Source: Flagellimonas pacifica
GTDB lineage: Bacteria; Bacteroidota; Bacteroidia; Flavobacteriales; Flavobacteriaceae
Assembly: GCF_900215465.1 (NCBI RefSeq)
Contig: NZ_OBEH01000002.1
Span: 680,937 to 744,936, forward strand
Direction: 5' to 3'
DNA: 64,000 bases
The position numbers and the translations under genes are program-made. The notes under the pieces were generated by a model, which was not told the DNA's origin, did not search any database, and saw nothing but the letters and a program-made list of their open reading frames with translations. Positions 17,780 through 27,579 of this stretch are shown here, piece after piece. Every line of letters begins with the position of its first letter. Positions within the stretch are counted from its first letter, which is position 1.

Positions 17780-20122
17780 TTAATTTCTAGTGTTTAAATA
17801 TTCAAAGAACCTTTGCCTAAACTCATTATTTTTTTCTTCTGAATTCAATAGGAAATAAGTACCTAAAAAGCGCTCTACCTGAAGTGAGTTGATCAAATAG
17901 TTATAGGTTGCATTGGCCCTTGCCAATTGTGCATTCAAAAAGTTGTTCTGCGCATCCAATAATTGTACAATGTTAACAGCTCCACTTGAATACGAGGCTT
18001 GAGTTAGCTCCAAAGCCTCTTGGGCCGTTTCTTCCGATATTGTTGAAAGCTGGATGTTGGAAACTTGATTGATAAGGTTATAAATAGAATTTCGTATGTT
18101 AACTTCAATTCCCAATGCCACATTATCTTTATTGATCTCCAATTGCTCTTTTTGGATTATTGCGGTTTGACGGTTGATATTGGATAGATTTTGATTTACA
18201 ATGGGAATGGATAAATTAAAACCTGCATTGTATGTATTGTCCAGTAATGTAACGCCCTGCGGTGGAGTACTTCCTGCACCAGACCTGCTAAACGTAGAGT
18301 TGTATTGACCTTGTAACGCCAAAGTTGGTAGGAATCTACCATAACTATTGAGTTTAATATTCCGTTCCGTGGCCAGAAGGTTATAATTCAACGATTGCAG
18401 TTCTGGGGAATTCTTATTAGCCTCCTCTATTAGAAAATCGATAAACGGTTCCCTTAATGTTGGATTGTCCAACAGCTCAAAAAACTCTTCATAATTGTAT
18501 TGTTTAAAAATACCTTCGTTGAACTGTACGTCTTCCACATCTATTTCTAAGTCCACCGGGTTGTTCAGTAGCTGGTTAAGCACCAAAAAAACCTGTTCCA
18601 ATTGATTTACAGCTTCTACCATAGATTGCGTGTTCTGCGCCATCTCACTTCGAAATCGAAGCATATCAGATTTTCCCGATTGACCAGCTTCAAAATTTTG
18701 CTTTGCGATTTCCAGGTTTCGTTTGGTCAAGTCCACATTTCTGGATTGGATCTGTGTGTTGACCTTTAAAATAAGGGCATTGAAATAAGCGTTTGAAACA
18801 TCAAAAATCAAGTCCAGTTCTGTGGCGTTAAAGTTTGCCTCTTGTGCTTTTTGAAGATTCTTTTGTATAGAAATATTAGCATTGGCCGCTTCAGAGAACA
18901 AAGTTTGGCTTAAGGTGATGTTCCCTCCCGTAGAGAATTCTGGGTTTTGACCTGCACTTCCTTCAGCAGCATCAGGATCAACATAGGTGGCCGTACCAGC
19001 AGCAGTCAAACTGGGCAGATAATTACTATTGGCCGATTTTATATCCTGTACTGCCAATTCCACATCCTTCTTATTGGAACTAAGGGATAGGTTGTTCTCT
19101 AAGGCATCATTGATAGCCGTTAAAAGGTCATAATCTTTTTCTGAAACTACATTTTTGAACTCACCAACAAAATCTGTTTGCCCTACCAGACTATATTTGA
19201 TAGGCACTCCAATAATCTCCGCCGTATTATAGTTCATAGTCAATCTTGGCGTATAGTCTATGTAAACAGAAAGTTCAGATAACGGTGTACCAGAAACATA
19301 TGCTTCAATCGATAGGGCAATACGCCTGAAAAATTGGTCAAGATTATCATCGGACTGGTATGTTGCCAGTATACCATCCGCTACATCTTCTGTACCATTA
19401 ACAGTAAAAGAGGGAAGTTTAGCTTCGATAAAATAATCTGCCAATTGCTTTTTCTCATCCTTGCTCAAGAAAAAGCCTCCAGCTATGTATACGGCATCAA
19501 CACCGTCCAGATTTGAAGTGATATCCTGAACAGTGGTAAATGGTATCAATTTATACTCAGAGCCAAGAGCTCCAATTTCCCTGTCAAAAGTCTCCTTAAG
19601 AGGTAAAACTTCCAAAAATGGAGCATCTATTACTATACCAACGTTTTCAAAATTGGTAAGCTCCTTGAATTTTTTCAAATCCTCCTCATAAGATTCCGAC
19701 TCTACCAAATATGTAAAGTTTTCAATGCCTGATGTTGTATTGGTGAAATCAAGCTTATGAAGGTCCCTGTTTACAGCTCCAAACAGAATCGTTGGTTTTT
19801 TATGCGTCTTTACAGGGCTAATGATTTGATTATTGACTATACCAAAGGCAAGTATAATGTCCGTATCATTAGTAATTAGCTTATCGTAGTTCTGTTTTGC
19901 TTTGGTTAAATCGAAATTATTGACCAAAATATTCTCTTTAGGAAAGAAAATATTCGCATCCTCTCCTACCACAGCCACAATCTCGGATTTTAATTTTTCG
20001 AGCAATGGTGATAGCTCTGGATTTATTTTATCAACAAGGATCCCAATACGATAGGTTTTGTTCGTCTGGGAGGCTAAAGTCAATGAAAAAAATAAGAACA
20101 GTAAAGTTAGTTTTTGCTTCAT
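17780..20122 (-). CDS. TolC-family outer-membrane protein fused to an N-terminal periplasmic binding-protein domain
   Basis: This 780-residue protein is far longer than TolC homologues (about 420-480). After a signal peptide (residues 1-19), residues about 22-320 form an alternating alpha/beta domain like ABC substrate-binding proteins (YRIGILVDKINPELSPLLEK, TDIILAFGIVNN, KPTILFGAVN, GVDAVYIAGGFF). Residues about 330-770 are two outer-membrane efflux repeats (ALENNLSLSSNKKDVELAVQ, AYFNALILKVNTQIQSRNVD, YSSGAVNIVQLLDAQNNFLN). It is the first gene of the RND operon. I infer that the extra domain binds a ligand in the periplasm and could gate or load the channel. Confidence 0.9.
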   Translation of the reverse strand: MKQKLTLLFLFFSLTLASQTNKTYRIGILVDKINPELSPLLEKLKSEIVAVVGEDANIFFPKENILVNNFDLTKAKQNYDKLITNDTDIILAFGIVNNQIISPVKTHKKPTILFGAVNRDLHKLDFTNTTSGIENFTYLVESESYEEDLKKFKELTNFENVGIVIDAPFLEVLPLKETFDREIGALGSEYKLIPFTTVQDITSNLDGVDAVYIAGGFFLSKDEKKQLADYFIEAKLPSFTVNGTEDVADGILATYQSDDNLDQFFRRIALSIEAYVSGTPLSELSVYIDYTPRLTMNYNTAEIIGVPIKYSLVGQTDFVGEFKNVVSEKDYDLLTAINDALENNLSLSSNKKDVELAVQDIKSANSNYLPSLTAAGTATYVDPDAAEGSAGQNPEFSTGGNITLSQTLFSEAANANISIQKNLQKAQEANFNATELDLIFDVSNAYFNALILKVNTQIQSRNVDLTKRNLEIAKQNFEAGQSGKSDMLRFRSEMAQNTQSMVEAVNQLEQVFLVLNQLLNNPVDLEIDVEDVQFNEGIFKQYNYEEFFELLDNPTLREPFIDFLIEEANKNSPELQSLNYNLLATERNIKLNSYGRFLPTLALQGQYNSTFSRSGAGSTPPQGVTLLDNTYNAGFNLSIPIVNQNLSNINRQTAIIQKEQLEINKDNVALGIEVNIRNSIYNLINQVSNIQLSTISEETAQEALELTQASYSSGAVNIVQLLDAQNNFLNAQLARANATYNYLINSLQVERFLGTYFLLNSEEKNNEFRQRFFEYLNTRN

Positions 20123-20325
20123 ATATCTGGTAAGGCTAATGTTCAGAAGAGGTTTTGTGTCCCCTTCTAATGTAACAAAAAATATGATTTCTTTTCTAGG
20201 GAAACGCAGAATGTTCCAAAAGGAAGTTCAATCAAATTCTTGAAATCAGTCTATATGAATACTAAAATAACTTTATTGCATGCTTAAATCAACCTGTCTA
20301 TGTTCATAGCTGTATCCCTGTGAAG

Positions 20326-21399
20326 TTAATTTTGTTCTAAAACCAATTTGTTTGAAAGAAACATATAGCGTGTGTACGGTTTAGATCTTTCCCCAGCATG
20401 TTCATAGGCCTTTCCAAAATGGAAAGTGGCCTTTTCTTGATTCTCCTCTTTGATATAATATTCTCCCATGGCCAAGTTTGTGATCCAATTGTCAGGGTCC
20501 TTTTTGAGCATTGTTGAAAGAATTTTGAAAGTCTTGGATTTATTACCGTCCAGAAGCATAAAGCTCAAAGGGTAATAATAATGATATGGAAAGCCTTCGC
20601 CCAGAGTCAATGCCTGTTCCTTGTTTTGTTCACTTTCCTTGACCATTCCCTTTTTGGCCAACAAATTAGATTTCAACATCACATTACGAAACTCCTTGTT
20701 CAATGTTATTGACTTTTCAACATACTGCAATGCCTCATCAATATTAGCAGGGTCTTTTTCGACAGTCAATTGGGCTATTTTGATATAATCATCAACCGTT
20801 TTTTCCTCTTTGGCCTTTAAATCCGATAGCGCATTCGATGTTACATCTACTTCTATTTTAATACCACATTTTATATGTGACCATTGTAACTCCAAAATGG
20901 CCGATTCTGGTTTACGGGTTACAAATTGGTAGTTGAGCCATTCCTGATATGCATCCTGTTCAGGTACAGCGGTCACGCGAAGGGCATCTTCCTCTTTTTT
21001 ATAACTAAAACTGCCCCAGCTATCAGATGTATTGGAAAAGATAAACGTCCATTTCTTTTCCTTTACAAAAATGTGCAATCCGTATTTACCTTTGGAAAGT
21101 GGTTGCCCCTGTACTTTTACATTGTGGGTGAACTCTATGGTAGTATTCTGATTGGAACCTGCCCTCCAAGGATATTCAATACCATCGACAACAAAATCAT
21201 ACGGTACGATTCCTCCAAATATTTTCCTTTTTTTTGCAGATGGACTATGGTACGTAACGGTGACATCTGTGGTTCCTATACGTTGCATAACAGAAGCCTT
21301 AGGACTTACCTTGGTAGCCACCAGCATATCTTGTGCGTTTAAAGTAAAGCTTGTAATTCCTATAAAATAGATGCAAAGCAATATGCTATTCTTTATCAT
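20326..21399 (-). CDS. DUF2911 protein with TPR-like C-terminus
   Basis: This 357-residue secreted protein has a signal peptide (LLCIYFIGITSFTLNAQ). Residues about 25-190 match DUF2911: a beta domain with VTVTYHSPSAKKRKIFGG, WRAGSNQNTTIEF and GKYGLHIF. Residues about 200-350 are helical, TPR-like repeats (TVEKDPANIDEALQYVEK, ITNLAMGEYYIKEENQEKA). The function of the family is unknown. It follows the 21425-22528 gene by 25 bp on the same strand, so the two are likely co-transcribed. Confidence 0.85.
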   Translation of the reverse strand: MIKNSILLCIYFIGITSFTLNAQDMLVATKVSPKASVMQRIGTTDVTVTYHSPSAKKRKIFGGIVPYDFVVDGIEYPWRAGSNQNTTIEFTHNVKVQGQPLSKGKYGLHIFVKEKKWTFIFSNTSDSWGSFSYKKEEDALRVTAVPEQDAYQEWLNYQFVTRKPESAILELQWSHIKCGIKIEVDVTSNALSDLKAKEEKTVDDYIKIAQLTVEKDPANIDEALQYVEKSITLNKEFRNVMLKSNLLAKKGMVKESEQNKEQALTLGEGFPYHYYYPLSFMLLDGNKSKTFKILSTMLKKDPDNWITNLAMGEYYIKEENQEKATFHFGKAYEHAGERSKPYTRYMFLSNKLVLEQN

Positions 21400-21424
21400 G
21401 ATTGTTCGTTTTTTTTATTTTGTA

Positions 21425-22528
21425 TTACTTGATTTTAAGACCCTCGGGGTTCGCAAATCTTCCGGTGACCAACCAGCCGCCAAAGTCCTCGGATACTGCA
21501 ATAAACAGGTCGTTCTTTCCTTTCTTCAAATCAAGATAAACTGCATCAAAAAGGCCAATGGTTCCCAAATATCTATAGTCCCTACTTCGAAAGCGATTGG
21601 TTCCTTTGTAAATAGGTTTATTGTTCAAAAAGACTATTGCTCTATCACTATAGCCAAAATCGAAAAGTTTGATCTGATCTTTGTCCGATGTTATGGTCAA
21701 TCTTGCAAAAACCGTATTTCCAGGAACATCTCCATCAATTTTTATTGCTCGTGCAATGTTTGAGGCCACTCCCTCCTCAACGTAGATTTTTTTATTCCAT
21801 TTAAGGCGTGATATCAAAGAACTTATCGTTTGTGGGTTCTCCAATTCTTTTTCTTCAAACTTGCTGGATACCGTCCATTCCCCTATAACATTTTCAATGG
21901 GTTTCCTAGTTCCCGGATTAAAATTTTGAATAATCGGGGTTTGTTGGTTGATCTTAATGTTGGCTATGTGAAAACCACGAAAAAGTCCGCCAGAAAAACT
22001 AATGCCTCCTGCTTTGGGCTCATGAAACAACTGCCAAGAAAGATGGGGTGTTTCTGAATAATCCAAAAACACTTGTGCCTGACGACCTTTTACAATAATT
22101 TTTACATGCGTCCAGCTATCAAAGTTATAGTTATGGGGAAAGGAATATTTAGAGCCAAAGTAAAACTGCCAATTGGCAAGTCCATTAGTTACCGGAGTCG
22201 CTTGGTTGGCATCTGGATTTCCAGATTGATGCGGGCGAATGTAAAATTGCTCAGAATCATCGCCATTAATTCTAAAATAAACCCCAGGGAATCCACGGTC
22301 TTTGGTTAAATAGATATCATACTCGATGGTTCCGTTTAAAAAGGATATGTCTTTCAAACCTATTGTTCCTCCCTTAAAATAGATGGTCTTATGTCCTTTG
22401 AAATCTTCAAAGATGTATGATGAAGTATTCATTTTTAGATGAACCGTGTCCAAGGAAATAACATCTTGACTGAAAGAGAAGAATAGATTGAAGAGAAAAA
22501 GAATGGATAAATTAACTGTTTTGTTCAT
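21425..22528 (-). CDS. Secreted LamG/concanavalin-like protein of unknown function
   Basis: I chose the ATG at 22528 because it opens a signal peptide (MNKTVNLSILFLFNLFFSFS); an upstream in-frame ATG at 22612 adds a non-signal extension. The protein has 367 residues. The first half looks like a jelly-roll domain of the DUF1080/LamG type (GTIEYDIYLTKDRGFPGVYF, NFDSWTHVKIIVKGRQAQVF). The second half is another beta domain (DGDVPGNTVFARLTITSD, KKGKNDLFIAVSEDFGGW). It is likely a periplasmic or surface ligand-binding or glycan-active protein. It is divergent from the regulator-like gene at 22658. Confidence 0.7.
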   Translation of the reverse strand: MNKTVNLSILFLFNLFFSFSQDVISLDTVHLKMNTSSYIFEDFKGHKTIYFKGGTIGLKDISFLNGTIEYDIYLTKDRGFPGVYFRINGDDSEQFYIRPHQSGNPDANQATPVTNGLANWQFYFGSKYSFPHNYNFDSWTHVKIIVKGRQAQVFLDYSETPHLSWQLFHEPKAGGISFSGGLFRGFHIANIKINQQTPIIQNFNPGTRKPIENVIGEWTVSSKFEEKELENPQTISSLISRLKWNKKIYVEEGVASNIARAIKIDGDVPGNTVFARLTITSDKDQIKLFDFGYSDRAIVFLNNKPIYKGTNRFRSRDYRYLGTIGLFDAVYLDLKKGKNDLFIAVSEDFGGWLVTGRFANPEGLKIK

Positions 22529-22657
22529 GACTACATATTTTTTGATATACCGAAACTCCAACAAGCGAGGCAAAATCCAAAAACAAGTTGGTTCAAGTTG
22601 ATTCATTCCCATTCAGGCTACGTTTTTTTTGTGATCTTTGTTTTACAAATCCAGAAG

Positions 22658-23923
22658 ATGTATTCGGAACACCAATTGGTCAAAAAATGTTTGTTGCGCA
22701 TTGAGGAAACCCTTGAATGGGGTCCTTCAGATGCATGGCACAATGATGTATTTATTGAATTGAGCGAGCGTATACAACAACAGACCAAAGTGCTTTTGAG
22801 TCCTGTTACCTTAAAAAGGGTTTGGGGTCGTATTCATTACCAAAGTGCCCCCAGCATTACCACCTTGAATACCCTTGCCCAATTTGCCGGTTTTGAAAAT
22901 TGGAGAGATTTTAAGGGCAAAACGTCCATAAAAAAGACTTCCCGTGTTTCAAAAATGATTGGCGCCAATTTGGGGGTAATCATGTTGAGTGCCTCGGTGA
23001 TGACGGTTATCTTTATTTCATTTTTCTCCCTAAAGGGCCCAATGGACGATTCTGACCAAATAGATGTTTCCAAAATAGTTTTTGAAAGCAGACCCATTGC
23101 AAAAGGGTTACCTAACTCAGTTATTTTTAATCTAGATTTAGCGTACATCAAATCGGACAGTATTCATATTCAACAGTATTGGGATCCCACTAAAACCATT
23201 GATTTAAACCCTGATCAAACACAGGCTACCGGTCAATACTATTTTCCAGGGTATTTTAGAGCCAAGCTTTTAGTTGATGGCAACGTCATCAAACAACATG
23301 ATCTATTCATCAAAACGGAAGGATGGTTGGGCACCCTAGATTATAGACCAATTCCAAAATACGTTGAATCCGGTGCCATCTATGATGGAAAACTCTCTTT
23401 CCCATCTAATATAGTAACCGAGATTGCGGATGTAGAAGAACCCTTCTCTTCCACTTTCCACATGGTAAAGGATTTTGACCCAATTCCTGGAGATAATTTT
23501 GTGCTTCAATCCACCATTCAAAATACATATCGAGATAAATGGGCGGTATGTCAAAAAGCCTATATCATCATTTTAGGGACAAAAGGTGCCATGGTAGTAT
23601 CATTTTCCATCCCCGGCTGTGCCTCGGATTTATATGTAATGCTGAATGACACCTATTTAAATGGAAAAGAAACTGATTTATCAGGATTGGGAGTTGATTT
23701 AACACAAGCAAAAGACATTAAGCTGTATGTCAAAAATAAACAGCTCAATGTATTTGTGGAAGGTGAGCAACTTTTTTCTGGAAGTTATAATGAAAGCATA
23801 GGTAGAATTGCTGGGATACGTTATCGATTTTTAGGAGCAGGAGAAGTTTCTCAAAGTACTCTTTCCGACTTAAAAGGAGAAACTGTAATTGATTTTCTGG
23901 AGGAAAACACTTCAATAGAATAG
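22658..23923 (+). CDS. Membrane protein with DNA-binding-like N-terminus and jelly-roll C-terminus
   Basis: The start at 22658 (MYSEHQLVKKCLLRIEETL) gives 421 residues; the open frame begins earlier, at 22598. Residues about 1-85 carry LSPVTLKRVWGRIHY and SITTLNTLAQFAGFENWRDF, a helix-rich module seen in Flavobacteriaceae that reads like a helix-turn-helix. One membrane helix follows (IGANLGVIMLSASVMTVIFI, near residue 105). The rest is probably periplasmic, beta-rich and LamG-like (KDIKLYVKNKQLNVFVEGEQ). I infer a one-component membrane-anchored sensor-regulator for the divergent gene pair, but no function is established. Confidence 0.6.
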   Translation: MYSEHQLVKKCLLRIEETLEWGPSDAWHNDVFIELSERIQQQTKVLLSPVTLKRVWGRIHYQSAPSITTLNTLAQFAGFENWRDFKGKTSIKKTSRVSKMIGANLGVIMLSASVMTVIFISFFSLKGPMDDSDQIDVSKIVFESRPIAKGLPNSVIFNLDLAYIKSDSIHIQQYWDPTKTIDLNPDQTQATGQYYFPGYFRAKLLVDGNVIKQHDLFIKTEGWLGTLDYRPIPKYVESGAIYDGKLSFPSNIVTEIADVEEPFSSTFHMVKDFDPIPGDNFVLQSTIQNTYRDKWAVCQKAYIIILGTKGAMVVSFSIPGCASDLYVMLNDTYLNGKETDLSGLGVDLTQAKDIKLYVKNKQLNVFVEGEQLFSGSYNESIGRIAGIRYRFLGAGEVSQSTLSDLKGETVIDFLEENTSIE

Positions 23924-24036
23924 TCAAGATTTCCCTTACCTCCTGTTATAAATGTTACTTTATCCTTAGTTTTTGAGGAGTTTTTCATTATTAACCGTAC
24001 AATTCCTAATATTGAAGAACAATAACTTCAAAATAG

Positions 24037-25098
24037 ATGGTCATGTACAAGGTTTTGGTAGTAGGGTGTGGAAATATGGGTACCTCCCATGCGAGGGCAT
24101 ATCATAAACTTGAGCAGTTTCAAATTGTAGGATTAGTAAGCCGTAGTCCTGGGAGTAGAAATAGCTTATCTGAAGAATTGGGCGGACTACCTACCTATTC
24201 TGATTTTGATGAGGCATTAGAAGCGACGCAACCCGATATCGTGTCCATCAACACCTATCCTGAAACTCATGCGGAATACGTAAAAAAAAGTTTAGAGGCT
24301 AAGGCACATGTGTTTGTTGAAAAACCTATTGCCACCAATGTTAAGGATTCTAAGGAACTAGTTCAATTGGCGAAGGACAATAACTTGAAATTGGTGGTGG
24401 GCTACATTTTAAGGGTACATCCGGCTTGGAAAAAATTTGTCTCCCTTGCCCAGAATTTAGGAAAACCTTTAGTGATGCGCATGAACCTTAATCAGCAAAG
24501 TTGTGGTGTTCAATGGGAAACTCATAAGAATCTAATGAAATCCATGTCGCCCATTGTGGATTGTGGTGTGCATTATGTGGATATCATGTGTCTAATGACC
24601 CAGGCAAAACCCATTAAAGTCAGTGGCATAGGCGCCAGATTATCTGATGAAATTGATGCCCAAATGTACAATTACGGACAATTGCAAGTAACCTTTGATG
24701 ATGGATCTGTAGGTTGGTACGAAGCTGGCTGGGGGCCTATGATCAGTGAAACTGCTTTTTTTGTGAAAGATGTCATGGGGCCAAAAGGAAGTGTGAGTAT
24801 TGCGGAAAAAACAGATAGCGAATCACAAAATATTGATGAGCATACACAGACCGGGGCGCTGCACATACATTATAGTGATATTAATGAAAATGGAGATTTC
24901 CTTAAAAAGGATGAATTGATTCCTATTAAAAATGAACCCTCGCACGATGAACTTTGCCAACTGGAACAAGAGTACTTATTAAAAGCTATTGAAGAAGATT
25001 TAGATTTATCGCAGCATCTTGAAGATGCCATTAACAGTCTAAATATTGTTTTGGCCGCGGATGAATCGTTCCGAACAGGTAAAACTGTTCTCCTTTAG
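24037..25098 (+). CDS. Gfo/Idh/MocA-family oxidoreductase
   Basis: This 353-residue NAD(P)-dependent sugar dehydrogenase-type protein has a Rossmann motif, VLVVGCGNMGTSHARAY, at residues about 5-21 and the family EKP motif in HVFVEKPIATN (about 92-102). SPIVDCGVHYVDIM carries the conserved catalytic-region Asp and His. A second in-frame ATG at 24043 could be the true start. The substrate is probably a sugar or polyol. It stands alone on the plus strand near a sugar-dehydrogenase and isomerase pair on the other strand. Confidence 0.88.
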   Translation: MVMYKVLVVGCGNMGTSHARAYHKLEQFQIVGLVSRSPGSRNSLSEELGGLPTYSDFDEALEATQPDIVSINTYPETHAEYVKKSLEAKAHVFVEKPIATNVKDSKELVQLAKDNNLKLVVGYILRVHPAWKKFVSLAQNLGKPLVMRMNLNQQSCGVQWETHKNLMKSMSPIVDCGVHYVDIMCLMTQAKPIKVSGIGARLSDEIDAQMYNYGQLQVTFDDGSVGWYEAGWGPMISETAFFVKDVMGPKGSVSIAEKTDSESQNIDEHTQTGALHIHYSDINENGDFLKKDELIPIKNEPSHDELCQLEQEYLLKAIEEDLDLSQHLEDAINSLNIVLAADESFRTGKTVLL

Positions 25099-25295
25099 TT
25101 TCACACCTTTTCCCTTTTTAATTGTAAAGAAAAAAATATTCAAAGGTATTCTACACATCATTAAGACCATTTTGAGGATTTTAAAGACTTGTATATAAAA
25201 TCTGCACTTGAATTGCTCAAGTCAAAACATGTATTCGTCAATTAGAAGTGTTACGTTAAATCATTTTAGGATATTTTGCTTTAAAAAGTAAATAA

Positions 25296-25415
25296 ATGAC
25301 TACACTTATCACTGTAATTCAACTACAATATATTGCAATGGCACTAGCAGCAGCAATTGTTTACATGGCTGGATTTGTCCATGGACTTATCTGGAAAAAG
25401 AGAAACGGGCATTGA
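25296..25415 (+). CDS. Possible 39-residue single-pass membrane protein
   Basis: A short open frame lies in the gap between two larger genes: MTTLITVIQLQYIAMALAAA, then IVYMAGFVHGLIWKKRNGH. It has one hydrophobic helix and a positive C-terminal tail, which suits a small inner-membrane protein with an inside C-terminus. The AT-rich leader reads AAAAAGTAAATAA before the ATG. No family is recognised. The rest of the 25099-25469 spacer shows nothing clear. Confidence 0.4.
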   Translation: MTTLITVIQLQYIAMALAAAIVYMAGFVHGLIWKKRNGH

Positions 25416-25469
25416 AAATGTCATTGTCTTAGTTGCTATTAATAAAAGGTCAACAAAACTATCATGAGA

Positions 25470-26636
25470 CTAGGTACCTGTATAAGAAACCCTGTAAATG
25501 ACATCCCCTAAATCATCAGAAATCAAAAGGGAACCATCTTCTAAAAAGAGCACATCTACGGGGCGTCCAAAGGCTTCTTGTTTTTCTACATCAAGCCATC
25601 CATCAATAAAAGTTTCATAAGCCACGGCCTGGTTATCCTGTAATTTAACCAATGAAATCTTATAACCTACTTTAGAGGAACGGTTCCAAGAACCATGTTC
25701 CGCTATAAAAGCCTGCCCATTATATTTTTCAGGGAACATATTTCCTGTATAAAATTTGACTCCTAATGGCGCCACATGTGCCCCCATAGCTTGTACTGGT
25801 GAAACAAAATCCGAGCAAGGAAATTGATTGCCAAATTCTGGGTCTTTCACAGTTCCACCATGGCAAAAAGGGTATCCAAAATGCTGTCCTGCTTCAGTAA
25901 CCCTATTGAACTCACAAGGTGGGGTGTCATCTCCCATTAAGTCTCTTCCGTTATCCGTAAACCACATCTCATTAGTTTCAGGGTGCCAAGTAAAGCCCAC
26001 AGAATTTCGAACTCCTCTTGCATAAATTTCCCTATTACTACCATCGGCATTCATACGGGTAATTGTGGCATATCTTTCGTCTACGGTCGTACTGTCACAA
26101 ATATTGCAAGGAGCGCCAACCGGTACATATAATTTATCATCAGGCCCAAAGGCAATGTATTTCCATCCATGGTGAAACTCCGTTGGATAATCGTCATAAA
26201 TCACCTCTGGTTGTGGTGGATTTGTTAACTGATCTTCAATATTTGAATATTTAAGCAATCTGCCCACTTCTGCCACATATAGTGCTCCGTCTTTAAAGGC
26301 AACACCATTGGGGACTTCCAAAGTCGTATCCAATGCCATTATTTTTTCTGCTCTAAAATCCCCATCCAAATCTTGAAGTGCATACACTGTTTTTTCATTG
26401 CGAGTGCCCACAAAAAGAGTTCCGTTATCACCCATGGCCATAGATCTTGCGCCATCAATGCCTTCTGCAAATACATCAATTTTAAAACCTTCTGGAAGAT
26501 TGAGTTTTTCTAATGGTAGATTTGTTTGTGGTTGTTTCATCTGATCTTCACCAACCTTTTCTTTGGTTTCCGTCTTTCCTTTACACGAAAAAATCAATGT
26601 GGCAAGGATCAATATAAAAGTGATTTTCTTTAACAT
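25470..26636 (-). CDS. PQQ-type sugar (sorbosone/glucose) dehydrogenase lipoprotein
   Basis: The start at 26636 gives a lipoprotein signal (MLKKITFILILATLIFSCKG, lipidated Cys18) and 388 residues. The rest is a six-bladed propeller of the glucose/sorbosone dehydrogenase family. The segments NGTLFVGTRN, EFHHGWKYIAFGPDDKLYVP, NSVGFTWHPETNEMWFTDNG and FIAEHGSWNRSS match the family. These enzymes oxidise sugars, usually with PQQ. Many Bacteroidota paralogues have unknown substrates. It follows the isomerase gene by 25 bp. Confidence 0.85.
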   Translation of the reverse strand: MLKKITFILILATLIFSCKGKTETKEKVGEDQMKQPQTNLPLEKLNLPEGFKIDVFAEGIDGARSMAMGDNGTLFVGTRNEKTVYALQDLDGDFRAEKIMALDTTLEVPNGVAFKDGALYVAEVGRLLKYSNIEDQLTNPPQPEVIYDDYPTEFHHGWKYIAFGPDDKLYVPVGAPCNICDSTTVDERYATITRMNADGSNREIYARGVRNSVGFTWHPETNEMWFTDNGRDLMGDDTPPCEFNRVTEAGQHFGYPFCHGGTVKDPEFGNQFPCSDFVSPVQAMGAHVAPLGVKFYTGNMFPEKYNGQAFIAEHGSWNRSSKVGYKISLVKLQDNQAVAYETFIDGWLDVEKQEAFGRPVDVLFLEDGSLLISDDLGDVIYRVSYTGT

Positions 26637-26661
26637 CTTTATTTTTCTTATTTCTACTATG

Positions 26662-27579
26662 CTATAAATATTTTTGAAGGTGTTTTTTGAAATAGGTAGC
26701 ACTATCTGTAATGCTCTGCATGGAATTTACTGCAAAATTGCCTCCTTGCTCTAAATAGTAGAATTGCAACCCGGATTGATCAATATTTGCCAGCATTGTT
26801 TTGTAATCTATAGAACCATTACCAAGCTCCGAATAATCCCTTGAAACCTTGTCCATATCTTTGATGTGCCACATTACAAATCTATTGGGTTGTTTGGCAA
26901 TCAATTCCTTAGGACTTAATTTAGAGGAGTGTTTTACCCAATATAAATCCAATTGAAGCTTGACAAAATTAGGATCCGTTTCGCTAAGAATGATATCATA
27001 TCCATTTTTTCCGTTGTGATCAATAAATTCAAAACCGTGGTTATGGTAGGCAAAGCCTAACCCTGAATCATTTACCTGCTCCCCTATCCTGTTCAACTTA
27101 TCCGTTAACAACTTAAATTTTTCAATCGTCCGTTGCTCCGGGGCCAACCAAGGCCAAGTAATGTAACTTTTACCCAACGCATGTGACCCTTCAATACACT
27201 GATCCACATATTGTTTAAGTTGATCCTCAGATTTGTCAAAATAATCCGAAAAACCATAATGACCACTTGATGCGCTGAGACCCAAATCATCAAGAATGGT
27301 TTTAAAATCTGATGCTTTGTACCCATAATAGGTTCCCTTGTCCACATCATAGCCATAGATTTCCAAATCTTGATACCCCAAAGATGCAACAGTTTTTAAG
27401 CTGCCTATTGGGTCATTTTTCATGGCATCACGAATGGTGAACAGTTGAAGACCCATTTTGTACTTATACTTCTTCATAATTGCCATGGAATAACCATTTA
27501 AAGGTATAAGCGCGCTGGAAAGTAGGAAGCCTGATTGTTTGATAAAGCTTCTACGACCAACCATTTTCGGTTCTTTCAT
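26662..27579 (-). CDS. Sugar phosphate isomerase/epimerase-like TIM barrel with Tat-type signal
   Basis: This 305-residue protein has an N-terminal twin-arginine motif (GRRSFIKQSG) followed by a hydrophobic stretch, so it is probably exported folded. The xylose-isomerase-like barrel shows MGLQLFTIRDAM, YQDLEIYGY, FAYHNHGFEF (metal-binding His/Glu region), LQLDLYWVKHS and FVMWHIKDMD. Such proteins act on sugars or keto-sugars. Pairing with the propeller dehydrogenase suggests joint periplasmic sugar processing. Confidence 0.83.
   Translation of the reverse strand: MKEPKMVGRRSFIKQSGFLLSSALIPLNGYSMAIMKKYKYKMGLQLFTIRDAMKNDPIGSLKTVASLGYQDLEIYGYDVDKGTYYGYKASDFKTILDDLGLSASSGHYGFSDYFDKSEDQLKQYVDQCIEGSHALGKSYITWPWLAPEQRTIEKFKLLTDKLNRIGEQVNDSGLGFAYHNHGFEFIDHNGKNGYDIILSETDPNFVKLQLDLYWVKHSSKLSPKELIAKQPNRFVMWHIKDMDKVSRDYSELGNGSIDYKTMLANIDQSGLQFYYLEQGGNFAVNSMQSITDSATYFKKHLQKYL

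Noticed and set aside
22598..22657. Longer start for the regulator-like gene
   Set aside because: The extension overlaps the promoter region of the divergent gene, and the conserved N-terminus begins at 22658.
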